A stretch of DNA of 64,000 nt from Sclerodactyla briareus (GCA_026419785.1 JAODTK010005578.1:294501-358500), one strand, 5' to 3'. Counted from the first letter of the stretch, positions 10,985-23,705 are shown. A program made the numbers and translations. The notes: generated from the letters alone by a model not told the origin.

Positions 10985-12139
10985 ATGTGATCTGCTATGC
11001 ATGGTTATATATGTAACCTAGGGAGAATTAAAAGTGTCAAAAGTGACAATCAACGGATCAATATAAAACACGTGACCTCTATGTTTGTAGGTTTAGTGAG
11101 CGAGAGTGGGTTTAACTGTTATAAATTATACTAACTAAACGATACTAAACACCCTGCAGCTGATGACGACACAAGTTCACAAGATCGAGAGATATTCGTT
11201 TATTCTGGTCAGGCATGAGTCAATTATCGATGTAATGATTGTTTAAATTCGAACACAAATAGTGTCTAACCTTCAGGCTTTGCGCACAGTACAGTAGCAC
11301 GCCGCCACCATGACGGATTTCTACACGCGAATCCGACACGCTAATCGACTCATCGCAAGCGCGCTAAACTGTATCACATTTTGCTGTGAAGCCTGTGATG
11401 AAACTACTAACATAAAGATTACATGCTGCAGCCGTTTTTATCCTGATTTTGGAGCGAATGTATTATAGATATGGTAATCGCTATGGATTTTCTTTCTTCC
11501 GTTCTTTTCTTTCATTTGAAGCGCGATTCTTGACTTTAATAGTGTCATAAACAGTCTCGACTGAAAATTCATTCTTCTGATTGGCAGATTGGAGAACAGT
11601 TTTATTTCTCATGTTATCGGATAGTTCATCGCTCACGGATCTATTAGCATTTCATCGTTTTCGTTGAAATTACCATTCTCCGGTGGCTATATAGCGCTTT
11701 TGCCACGTGGAGTACAATGCTCATCAGTCACATGTCACTCTCGTACTGTACAGCACGCCCTGACGCCCCTACTTCCCTCCCCCACCAGGTCACGGCGAAG
11801 GCCAAGAAACGTGCCATAATTCAAAGATCCGTGACGTGACTGTGATTTTAGGTCTTGGTCATTGGTCATTCAACTGTTCAAGGTTAAAAGAACTAAAATC
11901 TCCCAGATAATGTTTGTTTTATGTTAATTTAATTTACCCAATTCGTGCATATGGGTTCCAAACATGGAGAGGAAGTAGCCATATTGTCAGGACATGGGTG
12001 TCTCGGTGTCCAACAAATCACACCATAATGTCGATTGTAGAATGCACGCTCAACAAAGAGCTGTTCGCGCTAGTGCGATCATACATCCATACAACGAACA
12101 ATTCGAGTTAAAACGAGTTAAAAAGTGTTGTATTTTCAA
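10985..12139. other. Unannotated non-coding stretch
   Basis: No gene, no convincing repeat and no frame longer than 70 codons was found. I see only the small direct repeat TTGGTCATTGGTCATTCAAC near 11853. Confidence 0.4.
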
Positions 12140-12995
12140 TGGAGTGTTCACACTAGTGCGAACCGATACGATACGATTTTATCGAACGTCAAGTTGGAAG
12201 CACGTTTACGATTCGATAAATTTATCGAATGTGATCAATTGCGCACTGCAGTAATAAAATTGCGAAATTAGACAAAGCGTATGGAACGCCAAAAGTGCAA
12301 TTGTGGTAAATTTGATATGAAAAGTGGGTTTTGGCGTGACAAAAGGGATTTCGATGGATGTATTGGTTGGTGATGTAACCGCATCGACCGCTGATTAAGC
12401 TGCTCGGTCCTAATGTTGCCATACTAGCGCATACCATATTCTAACTTTAATTCAGAATCCGTTCTCATATACAATACTAGCGCGACTACTAAGGGTGTGG
12501 GGAGGGGCGTGGTGCGGTTGCCCCCACCAAAAAACATCTTTGAAATTAATATTGGCAATTGGAATCGTGAGGACATCCCATGCACGCGGGCAAAAAGTAC
12601 CGCCTCTCTGGGTGAAGCGGGTGCCCTTAGTTACACGTGATGCTCAGGCTGCTGTAACATTAGTAGCTCGTAGTAGGGCAGCACAATGATCCTCGACCGG
12701 GAAAAAAGTAGGACGTGTTGTTGTTGATTGCTTAAAAAATGGGGCGATAAAGTCCTCCGAGAAAAACACACGTTCTCAATTGCGTCGAAATTGCATTTTT
12801 TTTCTTTTTTTTTTGCAATTAAAAACTGTGCTGATCAAGCTATTCTTCCGCCACATTTTTCAACTAAACTCCAACCACTTTCACTGTTACGTTAAGCGCC
12901 GACAAGTCCAATAAAATTATCGAACGACATTTCCATCGAACAAACCATCCGATGAAAATACCGTATCGTATCGTATGTGCAACTAATGTGAGCAA
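12140..12995 (+). mobile_element. TIR transposon, CACACTAGTG family, copy 1 (non-autonomous)
   Basis: The left end reads GTGTTCACACTAGTGCGA followed by CGATACGATACGATTTTATC and GAACGTCAAGTTGG. The right end near 12918-12993 carries the inverse (AAATTATCGAACGACATT, then ATACCGTATCGTATCGTAT, then ACTAATGTGAGC). The interior shares blocks with copy 3 at 45611-46922 in the same orientation: AAAAGTGGGTTTTGGCGTG, GCTGCTCGGTCCTAATGTTGCC and CTCATATACAATACTAGCGCGA. The region near the right end matches the left arms of copies 2 and 4 in reverse. No transposase is recognisable, so this copy is non-autonomous. Terminal form is compatible with hAT elements, but this is an inference. Confidence 0.8.
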
Positions 12996-12999
12996 AGCT

Positions 13000-15900
13000 T
13001 AATGCAGCAGGTCATGATTGATGCACTTTACTTTGAGGGCGTTTGCTTTCAGGGTTATTGGCACCAACTTCGTAAAAATTGAATAATGAGGAGGAATGTC
13101 AAGTGCTTAAGTTCAAAGTGAATTTTCAAACCAAGTGTGTTGATAATATATTGTGGATGTTTAAAGATTGTGCGTTGTCTTTCTGGGTCCCTATCTCGAT
13201 ATCTACCCCCCCCCCCCTCTGCAATCAGTATCATCCTGTATTATCTCCCGCAGGCCAGCAGGCAGTAGCTGGTCACTGGAGGGGGAATCGTTGCTGATTC
13301 AACTCTAATACACGTAATCATATGTGGATGTCATACCGCCTGCATAGAGGTAAGTATTTTAGTTTCACGTATCGAAAGTCCGATATCATCGAAATAACTC
13401 CACATCGTTCTGTTTGGGTTACTGAAAAATTAGGTAAAGAACGAAAAAAATTCAGGCATCGAATACAGGAATAGGTGCTATTCAAGGAAAAATAAGAAAA
13501 AACAGATAAAAGAAAACTGTTTGAATGTTCTGTTCGTTGCCCTATTTTATTTTAAACGAAACGCCCGAAAAGTGCATGTGCAAAACTGCAAACGACATAA
13601 ATTGGAAAGTCCTGTACACCTGTTATCGCGACTACCAGTTTTCTTAGGTTACGGTATTGAAGGTAAACAGATATAACATACACTTCTGGTATACAGGGGC
13701 GTAGCTGGGGGCGCACACGTGGCTCAAGCAGTGCAACGACGGATTTATCACAGAGCAAGTCTGCTGGTACGGTAGCATCCCATACACCATCACCTTTATC
13801 ACGATCTTCCCTGTATAGTATTGTACATGCACGTCTCGCCTATAAATAAAGATGTTGAGTAAGTTGCGTGTTTCCATTCTTAGGCTTCGCTACTAACAAT
13901 CTAGAAGTTGGCACCAATAGACCTGTGCCCGTTGCGGATGATGCCTATGCCTGTATGCAGAGTATAACGCAGTACCCATGACCCCCTAAAACGAAATGCG
14001 GATGACACAACTGAAATCACATAATTTCCAAAGAATAGGCCTATGTGACGTTAAACAACAGCTGGAATTATGACCTCCATAAAAAAAAAAAGTGGGTACT
14101 CTCAGTTGTACTTTTTGGAACGGTGTAGAAACCGATTGTTCGGAACTTTCTTCGATTTCTAGCTTTTAATTATGCGTAATTGAAATTGTCATGCTGTAAC
14201 TTGTTGTACTCAGTTTTGTCTATAAATGTTGACGTTCAGTTTCATATTCTGCATCAAATTTAAATTGAAGAAACAAAGAAACAAAAATTAGGATACACGC
14301 ATACAAGCTAAATTGCTTATTGATTAAACAGAAGTGTCTACTACCATGTCTATTCATTCTGCAGCCTAGGTCGGGCTGCGAACGATAAGGAGGTGGCCTT
14401 CCGCGGACAGAATTTCTACGCGACAGACGGCGGATATACAAATTATTCTTCAAATTATTTTGTCCACGAATTCTGGCTAAATCGAATGAGTGACAAGAGA
14501 GTAGCAGACAACGGAATAACAACTATTTTTCTTTCGATAATTCGATTTTAGCGAACCTAAGAACCCTACGTCTTATTTTGTCCCAGTACCACAACAAACG
14601 GGGGGTCAAGCAATGATCTGCAGTCATTCACCTGTATGTCGTATGGAGTGAAAATAAACTATAGATGTTACAAACTACTTACGTCACGTGGTGAAAACAT
14701 GACATAAACAGAATGGCCACCGCTGTGCTATACTATATAAACTCATAGCAATGACGAGCCCGTTTCTTGCCGCGTGGGCGGCGCGCGGAATTCGTCTATG
14801 GACAGCGTGACGTTGATTTGTCGTGACTAGCCGTCTGCGAACGCGGGCGGCTCCCCCTGGAGTCGCTTTGATTGACACCAAAACAAATTGGTGCTTGTAT
14901 TTAATATATTGTTACACTAGAATACAGGCTGGTTCGAAAATGAAGAGGAAAATATCGCTAGCATCTCTCGATCAGGGCACTGATATGACGCAACATGGTT
15001 CATAACAGAGGCGGCTGACTCACATTTGTGTTGGTCCATATAGTATTAGAGCTCCAATTACAACCACTTGATAGTAAAGGATACTTGTTATAGTTTCATT
15101 CACTACAAAGACAAATGCTACGCAATTATAGTCTTCGTTTCCGACGTTTTCCTGTCATATTGCTCTGCGTTTAAACAAATTTATCACATTAGTAATAAGA
15201 TATCCAAAACGATATTGGAATCGTTCATAAAAGTCGTTTCCATGTTCCACGTAACGTCCTGTTAGCGTGCATTATACACTGCGTGATCTATTCCTCATCT
15301 CTCTCGTATTGTCGCCTCTCTGAGGGAATGCGAATACTGTTCTTTGAATGCCGACGATCGTCATCAACAGTAGTTGGGTAACTTTCGTGTTGGTATTTAG
15401 TTATGTATACCGTTTGTCTTTACTATTCTGTGATGGTTCGGTGAGTAGGATTTTCTATTATTCGACGGGTCTTGCAACACGATAATACTGTGCATCATAA
15501 GTGGTGAATGAAGAAAGTGTCGTTGCGCCAGAAAATAAAAATCGGCAGGTGTGGCAAAAATTTTACTATTAACAAACGTCACAACTGGGAAGGACGGTTG
15601 TTTCTCCAGTTGTGTGTGACAGGCCCATTGAGTACGACGCCAGTTGATAGTCCTTCGCTCAGTTTCGTGGACAGGTTCAACATACTTTCCCTTCATAATT
15701 AAATTCACGTGAATTTAAACGGTACTTAGATTACTACTAACGATCATGTCCATTACAATTTACTAGGTAAATAATAACAAACATTCAGTTGGATTACTCT
15801 TGAATTTATTAGGCAATATGACACTGTGATACATGGCTCAGAAATTAAATGGTGGAATCATGCTGTAAATATAAACTATCCACAATACTACCTTTACGAA

Positions 15901-17095
15901 TGCGAACTAACTTTCTTTTTTTCCATTCCAATAAACTGATGATGCCTATAATTGTGTTTACTCCTCGAAGAGGCCTGAGTCCATAGCGATAATTCACAAC
16001 AATGACGCAAGAATACGATTTTCCCTGAATCAACGCGTTGATAGAATAATGCATTGAGCGCACCCCTGCTTTGATTCGGCCGACATCCTTTACAATTGGA
16101 AGCAATATTCACCCAACCATGATTTGCCAGACATACGCCTATTACCCTGGTCGTACAAAGGTACCGCCATCAATAATATTGTTAACCCCATGCGTGCACC
16201 CATTGATATACTGTTAACTTGACTGAATATACTTAATAATCTATTCATTTTAAACATCAGTATGGGTCACTGGGCTTAAAGCCGAATCACGACATTTATT
16301 TCACAATTATGACGCAGCCCAACACCCAGCGTGAGAATTTTTCAAGCTGAATTCACTGAAGACTTCTGACCAACTATATGCTGGGCAGTGGTGCTATGCG
16401 GTCATTAACTGTGGTCATTGTCTATACTTCAGCCCCGGACTGTCAACCATCAGTTTAAAAGCTAGAAACGCTGTTATGACGCGATATCACCCCAGGACAC
16501 TATAGTGTGTCCTATAGGTATATAAATATGTTATACGGGAAATTAGGCCGCCAATGATGCAATCACCGTAAGATTGGATAAGAAGGTGCACGCATTCTTA
16601 ATAGAAAGTTTATAATTATTTAATCGAAATCATTGCATTCTTCGTCGCACCACAATGTTTATGTTTGGTTGCGCTTTAACTCTCTCCTATACCATTTAAG
16701 ACAGTTTTACGCCTGATCAACTGGTAATATTGACTTTAAAAACAGATTAATACACCCGTATAGAACGAGCCTCAATAGAGGTGTTAGCGACACCTATGGC
16801 GACACCCATTCACGGACGGGGGCAACATGGGGCCTGGCGATAGAGCCGTTTGGGTGGAAGAGATGAATAGGATGGAGATTAGGAAACACCTCGATTTTTT
16901 TCTTCAATTCCTGGGTTTCTAGAAAGGGCAATAGTATAGTCTCACGTTAAACGCTCGCACTTGATGACAAATATTTGCGTAATTTGAAGAAGAATGGGGA
17001 GGCGAGGAAAGCGACGGACACGTTGAATAGTGTAAGGCAGCCTACATTTGAAAAAGAAGTACAAACGGGGCCACACGACTGCTTCGGCTATGTCG
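13000..17095. other. Unannotated non-coding stretch of ~4 kb
   Basis: I see no recognisable protein, RNA gene or repeat array. A C11 run lies at about 13206-13218. A near-palindrome, GGACACTATAGTGTGTCC, lies at about 16496-16513. Reading frames are all about 100 codons or shorter and unremarkable. Confidence 0.4.
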
Positions 17096-17099
17096 ACCT

Positions 17100-18478
17100 T
17101 GCATGTACGGTAGGGTTGTGACAGACATCACATCCCAGCACACCCTTGTATGTACAATAACTCTTGTAGGTACGGTAGAGAGGTGATAGACAATACATCC
17201 CTGTACACTCTTGTATGTACTATAGGGATGTGATATAGATATCACATCCCTTCACACTCATGCATGTACGATAGGAATGTGATAGACATCACATCCCTAC
17301 ACACTCTTGTATGGACGATAGGGAGGTGATAGATATCGCATCCCTGCACACTCTTGTATGTACGATAGGGAGGTGATAGACATCACATCCTGCACACTCT
17401 TGTATGCACGATAGGGAGGTGATAGACATCACATCCCTGATACTATAGTATGCACGATATAGGGAGGTGATAGACGTCACATCCCTGCACACTCTTGTAT
17501 GTACGATAGGGATGTGATAGATATCACATCCCCGACACTATAGTATGCATTACGATAGGGATGTGATACTCATTCTTGCACGCTCTTGTATGTACCATAG
17601 GATGTGATAGACATCACATCCTGCACACTCTGTATATACGATAGGGATGTGATTGATATCACATGTCTGCACACTCCTGCATGTACCATAGGGATGTGAT
17701 AGACATCACATCCCTGCACACTTTTGTATGTACCATAGGAATGTGATAGATATTACATCCCTGCACACTCATGTATGTACCATAGGGATGTGATAGACAT
17801 CACATCCCTGCCCAACCCCCCCCCCCCCCCACCCCCCCCACTCGTGTATGTACCATAGGAATGTGATAGATATTACATCCCTGCACACTCATGTATGTAC
17901 CATAGGGATGTGTTAGACATCACATCCTGCACACTCTTGTATGTACCATAGGGAAGTGATAGATATTACATCCCTGCACACTTTTGTATGTACGATAGGG
18001 AGGTGATAGACATCACATCCCGCACACTCTTGTATGTACGATAGGGATGTGATAGACATCACATCCTGCACACTCGTGTATGTACCATAGGGATGTGATA
18101 GATATTACATCCCTGCACCACTCTTGTAGGACGATAGGGCTGTGATAGATATTACATCCCTGCACACTCGTGTATGTACCATAGGGATGTGATAGAATCA
18201 CATCCCTGCACACTCTTGTATGTACCATAGGATGTGATAGATATTACATCCCTGCACACTCATGTATGTACCATAGGGAAGTGATAGATATTACATCCTG
18301 CACACTCTTGTATGTACGATAGGGAGGTGATAGACATCACATAATAATAATAATAATAATAATGTCAATTTCTTATATAGCGCTTTACCACCGAAGTGCT
18401 CAAAGCGCTTTACAAACATCCCTGCACACTCTTGTATGTACGATAGAGATGTGATAGTTATCACATCCCTGCACACTC
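17100..18478 (+). repeat. Satellite array of a 47-bp palindromic unit
   Basis: Roughly 28 copies of a 47-bp unit run head to tail. The core of the unit is GGGATGTGAT-AGAC-ATCACATCCC, a perfect 10-bp inverted repeat with a 4-base loop, followed by TGCACACTCTTGTATGTACGATA. Units differ by small substitutions and by one-base indels: GACGATA/ACCATA, CATCAC/TATTAC, and GGAGGT/GGATGT. Variant types recur, which suggests local duplication of blocks. The array is broken once by a C run at 17816-17839 and once by a 73-bp insertion at 18343-18415. Minus-strand frames through the array read as short repeats and are not real proteins. Confidence 0.95.
18343..18415 (+). mobile_element. Short TAA-hairpin element inserted in the satellite
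   Basis: This begins with (AAT)n, then GTCAATTTCTTATATAGCGC, and ends with a hairpin whose arms are AGCGCTTT and AAAGCGCT around ACCACCGAAGTGCTC. The host satellite unit is interrupted between ATCACAT and CCCTGC. The tetramer ACAT is present on both sides (18339-18342 and 18416-18419), consistent with a 4-bp target duplication. The TAA tract plus AGCGCTTT hairpin is a form I associate with short interspersed repeats in marine invertebrate genomes, but I cannot name it. Confidence 0.75.
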
Positions 18479-19668
18479 CCAAAAATAGTACATATTGGTG
18501 ATAAACCCCATTTGGAATTACCAGTGTGTCATTACTTTTGATACTTTTAAATACATAACACGATAACACTTCCCAGGCAGCCAGGGCATAATGTATTTCG
18601 TTGTCTAACATGGTCAGAGGCCCCCAGTGAAAATTGGCGGAAGTATCATTCCGCCCCCACTTCTTAAGTGCGAAAAACATCTACAAAATATTGATAACGA
18701 CATTCGTAATTTATCCTATTTCCTGTTCCCTCTCTTCATCAGCATTGTCATCAGAATTCACATTCGCAGGAATGGTAAAGTAAACTCTACGGCAGTGAAT
18801 ATAGGCTTGTTAGCCGTCGAACAGTCCGAACATGCTTTGCAACATATGTAGTACGGTCGTACGCATAGTATGTTACGGGACTTGGGAACCTGAGAACTTT
18901 CGCAGTGGGTTAGTGCCAAAGCGAAATGTGACCAGTGGTTTTTTCCTCTTTTTCAGGGGTTTTTTCAAGTTAAATTGATGTAAAATGCACAAGTTATACA
19001 ACAGAGTGGGTGTTCAGGTGCGTTTTACATTGCGCCAAATCATACTCAAACCATACAGGTGGAAAGCAAAAATAATTTTTGTGTGCTGCATCCAGGCCAC
19101 CTCGCAGTAAACATTCCTTCACCACTGATTTTTTTTAAATGTCAAACATGTGAATACAGAGCCACGATTGAAGTTCTCTGCCACTGCTATCAGCAGCCAA
19201 GTTTTACTGTATGACTCATTCCATCATTTGTGCAATATTAACTTAAGTTTAACCAGTAACAATTTTTTCAAGATAGGCCAAGGTCTTCTTAGCGCCCATT
19301 CCCTTTTCTGGCAGGCCCATTTCAAGAGGTGTCATCTGTGATGTCATGATTGCTGCAAGTATCACTCGGTTTATCATATTGGGCAATGTCAGAATGTGGA
19401 CTGTACAGCTTAACCGTGCCGTGGGTTGATTCAGATCCGTTTTGAGTTCCCTCATGTGCCCGAGGTCGAGTCCAGCAGGAAGGGGACGGCAGAAATGTAG
19501 TTCTGTGTGTGGCGTGCAAACTACCCACCCATTACCCGGCCAGATATTGGTATCTCGTTCATTCACCGAGGATATTGTGTTAGTCCCCAATCTAACTATC
19601 GTTTGTTTCCGTTTGGATGTTTGAATTCATAGTGATGCCACTGCCAGGTATTCTGCCGCCGCACGCCC
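18479..19668. other. Unannotated non-coding stretch
   Basis: No repeat or known protein is seen. A 113-codon minus-strand frame at 19249-19590 is the longest here. It has no recognisable domain, signal peptide or compositional bias of a real exon. Confidence 0.4.
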
Positions 19669-19670
19669 TC

Positions 19671-19999
19671 CCAACAAACACAGAAACGTTTTAAAAATAT
19701 TTTGAACATATTTCACCAAATGTTTTCAAAATCTTTCTTGATGAGTAACACAAATGGTAGGAAAATGTTTCTAAAACGTTTGACAAAACATTTTGACAAA
19801 ACGTTTTGAAACCTTTTCTTCGAAAATCACTTCTGAAATTGTTCTTAAAAGGTTTTGGTGGCAAAACATTTTGGTAAAAATTTTCTCGAAACTTTTTTTA
19901 ATAGTATGAAAACGTTCTCATAACATTTATGTTACTCAACATAAAACATTTTTCTGAATCATCGGGAAAATAGTTTCGAAAACGTTTCGTGTTTGCTGG
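19671..19999. mobile_element. MITE with CCAACAAACAC terminal inverted repeats
   Basis: The left end is CCAACAAACACAGAAACG and the right end is CGTTTCGTGTTTGCTGG, imperfect inverted repeats of each other. The interior is built from many copies of AAACGTTTT, AAACATTTT and their complements, so the whole 329-bp element can fold on itself. Flanks GCCCTC (left) and GCTCTC (right) differ by one base and may be a decayed target-site duplication. No protein is encoded. Ends of the form CCCAGCAAACA are widespread in animal MITEs. Confidence 0.85.
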
Positions 20000-20004
20000 G
20001 CTCT

Positions 20005-20805
20005 CTCGTCCTCAACGTAGTACAGACTGTAAACAGACAAAAGACCAACGCAGACCCGATGTGCATACGGATTCAAGAATCCGTTAAAGACCTACAAGTA
20101 TATCGACCCAGTGAATTGAATGTCTGGCTCAATTATGTTCATCAACACAATACTATTTCGTAATGTATTCATGTGAAAAGGCAAATTGTCCCCTTCAGCG
20201 ACATGCCCACTATGCATTCATGAGTAGATACTACTTTACTCTCCCCTGGATTTGCTTATTTTTGTGCCCACATCGCTTTTCATTGGACCGTTCTCTCAGC
20301 GGTGTGTAATCCCAGGGTAACAGTATCGTGTAAGTTAATCTGGCATCAGACGCTGAGTCATACACGCGAACCGAGCCATTTAAATACACAGGAGACCCAT
20401 GTGAGATCTGCGTATATGCGCCATGACAGAGCGCCCACTGTGAGGGGTAGCTTGTATCGAGTTCATTCGACCCTTTGACTTACATGGAAGAGTTGGCAGA
20501 CAACCGGGCGGTGGTCTCATCAAATGGTCTTCACTAACTCTCCAGACGTGAACTTTAAAAGGTTTACAGAGCTTGACGAGAGGTTATACCAAACTAAGAT
20601 TCACGTATAGCTATATGTTTCAGTATCTCCTTGTTGATATAGGAGTCAATCTGAAGAATCGCATCTGATGAACCTACGGTCATATCCCCAGGGGCATCGG
20701 AATGCTTGATCCTTGACATGAGTATTTATAGAGTGTTCTCCGTTCTATATGGTTGTCTTATCCAGGACTCTCGCATTGTTATCATTTTCGATTTCTTGCT
20801 GAAGG
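20005..20805. other. Unannotated non-coding stretch
   Basis: No gene, repeat array or RNA gene is visible between the MITE and the GTAT microsatellite. Confidence 0.4.
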
Positions 20806-20808
20806 ATT

Positions 20809-20906
20809 CTATGTATGTATGTATGTATGTATGTATGTATGTATGTATGTATGTATTTATGTATGTATGTAGGTATGTATGTATTATGTATGTATGTATG
20901 TATGTC
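20809..20906 (+). repeat. (ATGT)n microsatellite
   Basis: About 24 tetranucleotide steps, with single substitutions (TATTTATG, GTAGGTATG) and one two-base phase shift (GTATTATG). Confidence 0.95.
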
Positions 20907-21063
20907 GAATGGTTTACTCTACTGTCTGTTGACCTCACAGTTTTCCTGTCATGACCTCTTTTTCTTTTTAATCATTATTATTGCATTGTATGTTATCCGC
21001 ATGTTATCATCATGTATCTGATAGTGATGTCTGTGGTGGAAATGCAATAAACAGTCACACTGT

Positions 21064-21184
21064 GTATGTATGTACGTATGTAGTATGTATGTATGTATTA
21101 TGTATGTATGTAGGTATGTATGTATGTATGTATTTGTATGTATGTATGTATGTATGTATTATGTATGTATGTATGTATGTATGT
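21064..21184 (+). repeat. (ATGT)n microsatellite, second block
   Basis: About 28 tetranucleotide steps with the same interruption types as the first block (GTAGGTATG, GTATTATG) 160 bp upstream. The shared interruptions suggest the two blocks arose by duplication of one tract. Confidence 0.95.
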
Positions 21185-21549
21185 CACTTGCGGGCTCTCG
21201 AAATACTGTAAATGTCATCCATGTCATTTTAGTCACAAATGACTGAACTATTGGAACTACGTGTCAAGTTGGGTGAGGGTTCATCTCAAAACATAACTTT
21301 AACGCAATATAAGGTCAGAAAAGGTCAGTCAGTCAAACTAATCGATTGTAGAGGTAACTTAAAGTCAAGCATTGGAGGAGAGGAAAAAACGTGTTCATTT
21401 CAGAGTAAACGTTGCGAAGGCCGGAGTAGGTGTCAACATTTACATAATGTAATATTAGATTACTTTCCTGAAAAACCATCATGTCTTGGAGATCATTCAT
21501 AGATCTTCATCCATAGATTCATTTGAGGTCACTCGTCAGATGTCTCAAT

Positions 21550-23560
21550 GACTCAATTCAATTCAATTCGGCCTTGTGGCCTATTTTTGCATGTGTGCAG
21601 TCATGTGTTACTCAGCTGCCATCAGAGGCAAAAGCTTGCGACGCTTCTGAGAGTTTATATTGTCTAGGCCTACCCCGGCCCTCGCACTAGTATGTAGCCA
21701 TGGACTATACGAATAAACAAACAGGATTCGTCTATGCACACCACATGGAGCACATGACGCACCTACAGGTGGAAATATAACATTAATAATGAACAGTAAG
21801 CCTGCATACAACGTGATTCCAGTCATAACCATAGCCAGAATTTGTTTTTTGGGGGTCATAACAGATTCAGTGATCGCCGGCCTGGAGGAGGGGTCCAAGA
21901 GGAGGGGTTTCCTCTTACTCTCGTTTTCGGTTATCCAAGAAGGCTGAGATGCAAAATGATAGGCTCCTAATTGGGAAGTACAACAGAGCCAAAAGTGGAG
22001 GAACTTGGTTCTCCCGTCAGATATCGCGACCGGCACGCACCACTATACAGTGAATCCATGACTCAATATACCAGGCCAAGGCATCTACTGACCTCGGGCT
22101 CGCACGAAGCAATGACACTGCTGAGGTAAGCGAATGACTCGATGAGTTCCACAATCCTGCCCATTCCACAAAATGGACTGGATCTTAGTCTTGGTCCATG
22201 ACACTCGACTCGGCAAGTAATTGCAATCATTATCCGCGAAGTCGAGGTCAGAAACCCAGGCTCCACTCGATTAAACGCCGTAGTCGATACTATCTGCAAC
22301 CCCTCTCCATAATCCAGTCCATACACGTGTTAAAAGTGTGGGGGCTAGCGTATACACCCCTCTCTCACACCCGTAAGAACAGGGAAGACGTCACAGAGAC
22401 TCCACCAGCACACTTCGCAATGTCACAGCACTCTCACCCCCATAACAAAGAGAGAATATCAGATGTACGAGACTGGTTGGCATACCACGCTGCTTGAGAA
22501 TTCTCTAGGGAGCCTCCCTATGCACAGTCAAAAGCATAGCGAAAGTTCATATAGGCTGAAGAGAACCCCTACCAAATCCCAGCATCCGCCCAGACAGAAC
22601 ACGGAGAGCCAAGATGCCATACACAGTGGACTTCTTGGGAGTGACACTCGACAGCTCTGAACGCTGAATGCTTCAAGTAGCTGACAACGCATCCTGTTCA
22701 GGATGTTCCTAACAAAGACTTTGCCAGGAAATGTGAGGAGTGTAACTCTCCGATAATTATTGCTGTCCCGAGTATCACCCTTCCCTTTCTAGACTGGGAC
22801 AATGAATCCTCTTCCCAGTCGGTTGTGATGACACTAGAACAAACAGTAGAGACCGTGTTACAACTCGAGAGCAGCCTGACCACCACCAAGGACATCTCTG
22901 AACACATGCCACATATCTCAACACTTTTCGAACCCATCAACTACTGCATGTTCTTCTTCAATAGTAGGCATGTCATAGTCTACAGGCGTTGCAATGCCAC
23001 CCATCTGAATTTCCAGGTTTGGGGGCTCAGCCTTGTAGCAATCCTTTAGATACCCAGCCCAGCGAGCCCTCACATCGGATTCATTGGTCAAGATCCTGCC
23101 GACCTCTGCCTTGACAGCTGGGCATTTCCCTACAGAGGCCGCGTTCAGGAGACTTCGCGTGGCAGTGTCGTGCGCGAAAGCTCTTTAGGAGGCGAGTCTG
23201 CCTCTTGGACGCTCCATGATGTACTTCCCCGTTGTTTTGTGGATGAATAATTTGAAATCGGCCTAGCCCTGCTCGGGGTCAACATCCACTCCCAGCCCTT
23301 CAAACAACTGTCCAAAACAGCATACAATGTGGCTAATATCTTATCCTTCAGTTGGCTTTACCGCAAACGTCTTTGAAGTCTGACGTAGCTTTCCTCTGGA
23401 ATTTTAAAGAAAGCCTAAGTGTAATGACTAGCAACCTGTGATCAGTCGTGATAAACTGGGCACTCCTGAAGACCCTGCAATTCACGGGCATCCTCCATCT
23501 CTCGTCTCTGAGACATGGTCGAAAAAGGGTGTGCGATTCTTCCACTTTCGATGTTCAAGA
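21550..23560 (-). mobile_element. LINE relic with endonuclease C-terminus and reverse transcriptase
   Basis: On the minus strand this runs from the end of an apurinic-type endonuclease (TDHRLLVITLRLSLK at about 23465-23410) through a linker. Next come a degraded ARWAGYLKD-like segment (about 23065), WKGKGD...NNYR and LLTFPGKVFVRNILNRM-like RT motifs (about 22800-22690), and TPKKSTV.. GILALRVL (about 22645-22590). Next are FNTC..GLDYGEG and the FLTSTSRIMIAIT region (about 22335-22220), ELIESFAYLSSVIASCEPEV (about 22145-22090), MDSLYSGACRSRYLT and finally GSVVLP (about 21980). Many stops and frameshifts intervene. The element ends on the plus strand with a TTCAATTCAATTCGG tract at 21554-21570, i.e. 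a (GAATT)n tail on the coding strand preceded by GGCCACAAGGCC. It is the most complete LINE in the window. The clade is unassigned. Confidence 0.85.
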
Positions 23561-23636
23561 ATCTAGGTGAACACAAGGGCATAGGAACCGCGGCTGGGGG
23601 CGCAGCTCTGTACAAGTTGTGCATAGCGGAGTAGTA

Positions 23637-23705
23637 CCCCCCCCCCCCCCCCCCTCTGCACACACGCAGTTTTCGACTAAGTATCCACCCCCACCCCCCC
23701 CTTCT
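23637..23705. repeat. Poly-C tracts
   Basis: C18 at 23637-23654 and a second C-rich run at 23686-23701 create spurious glycine-rich minus-strand frames. Confidence 0.8.

Noticed and set aside
17042-18680. Minus-strand frames of 67-129 codons through the 47-bp satellite
   Set aside because: They are repeated translations of the satellite unit, with frame set by indels; no independent coding signal.
20706-21211. Frames rich in MYVC or YIHT through the ATGT microsatellites
   Set aside because: Pure microsatellite translations.
21608-22036. 142-codon minus-strand frame with a membrane-like segment as a separate gene
   Set aside because: It lies in the 3' part of the LINE relic at 21550-23560, starts inside the decayed C-terminal RT region, and ends just before the element's tail.
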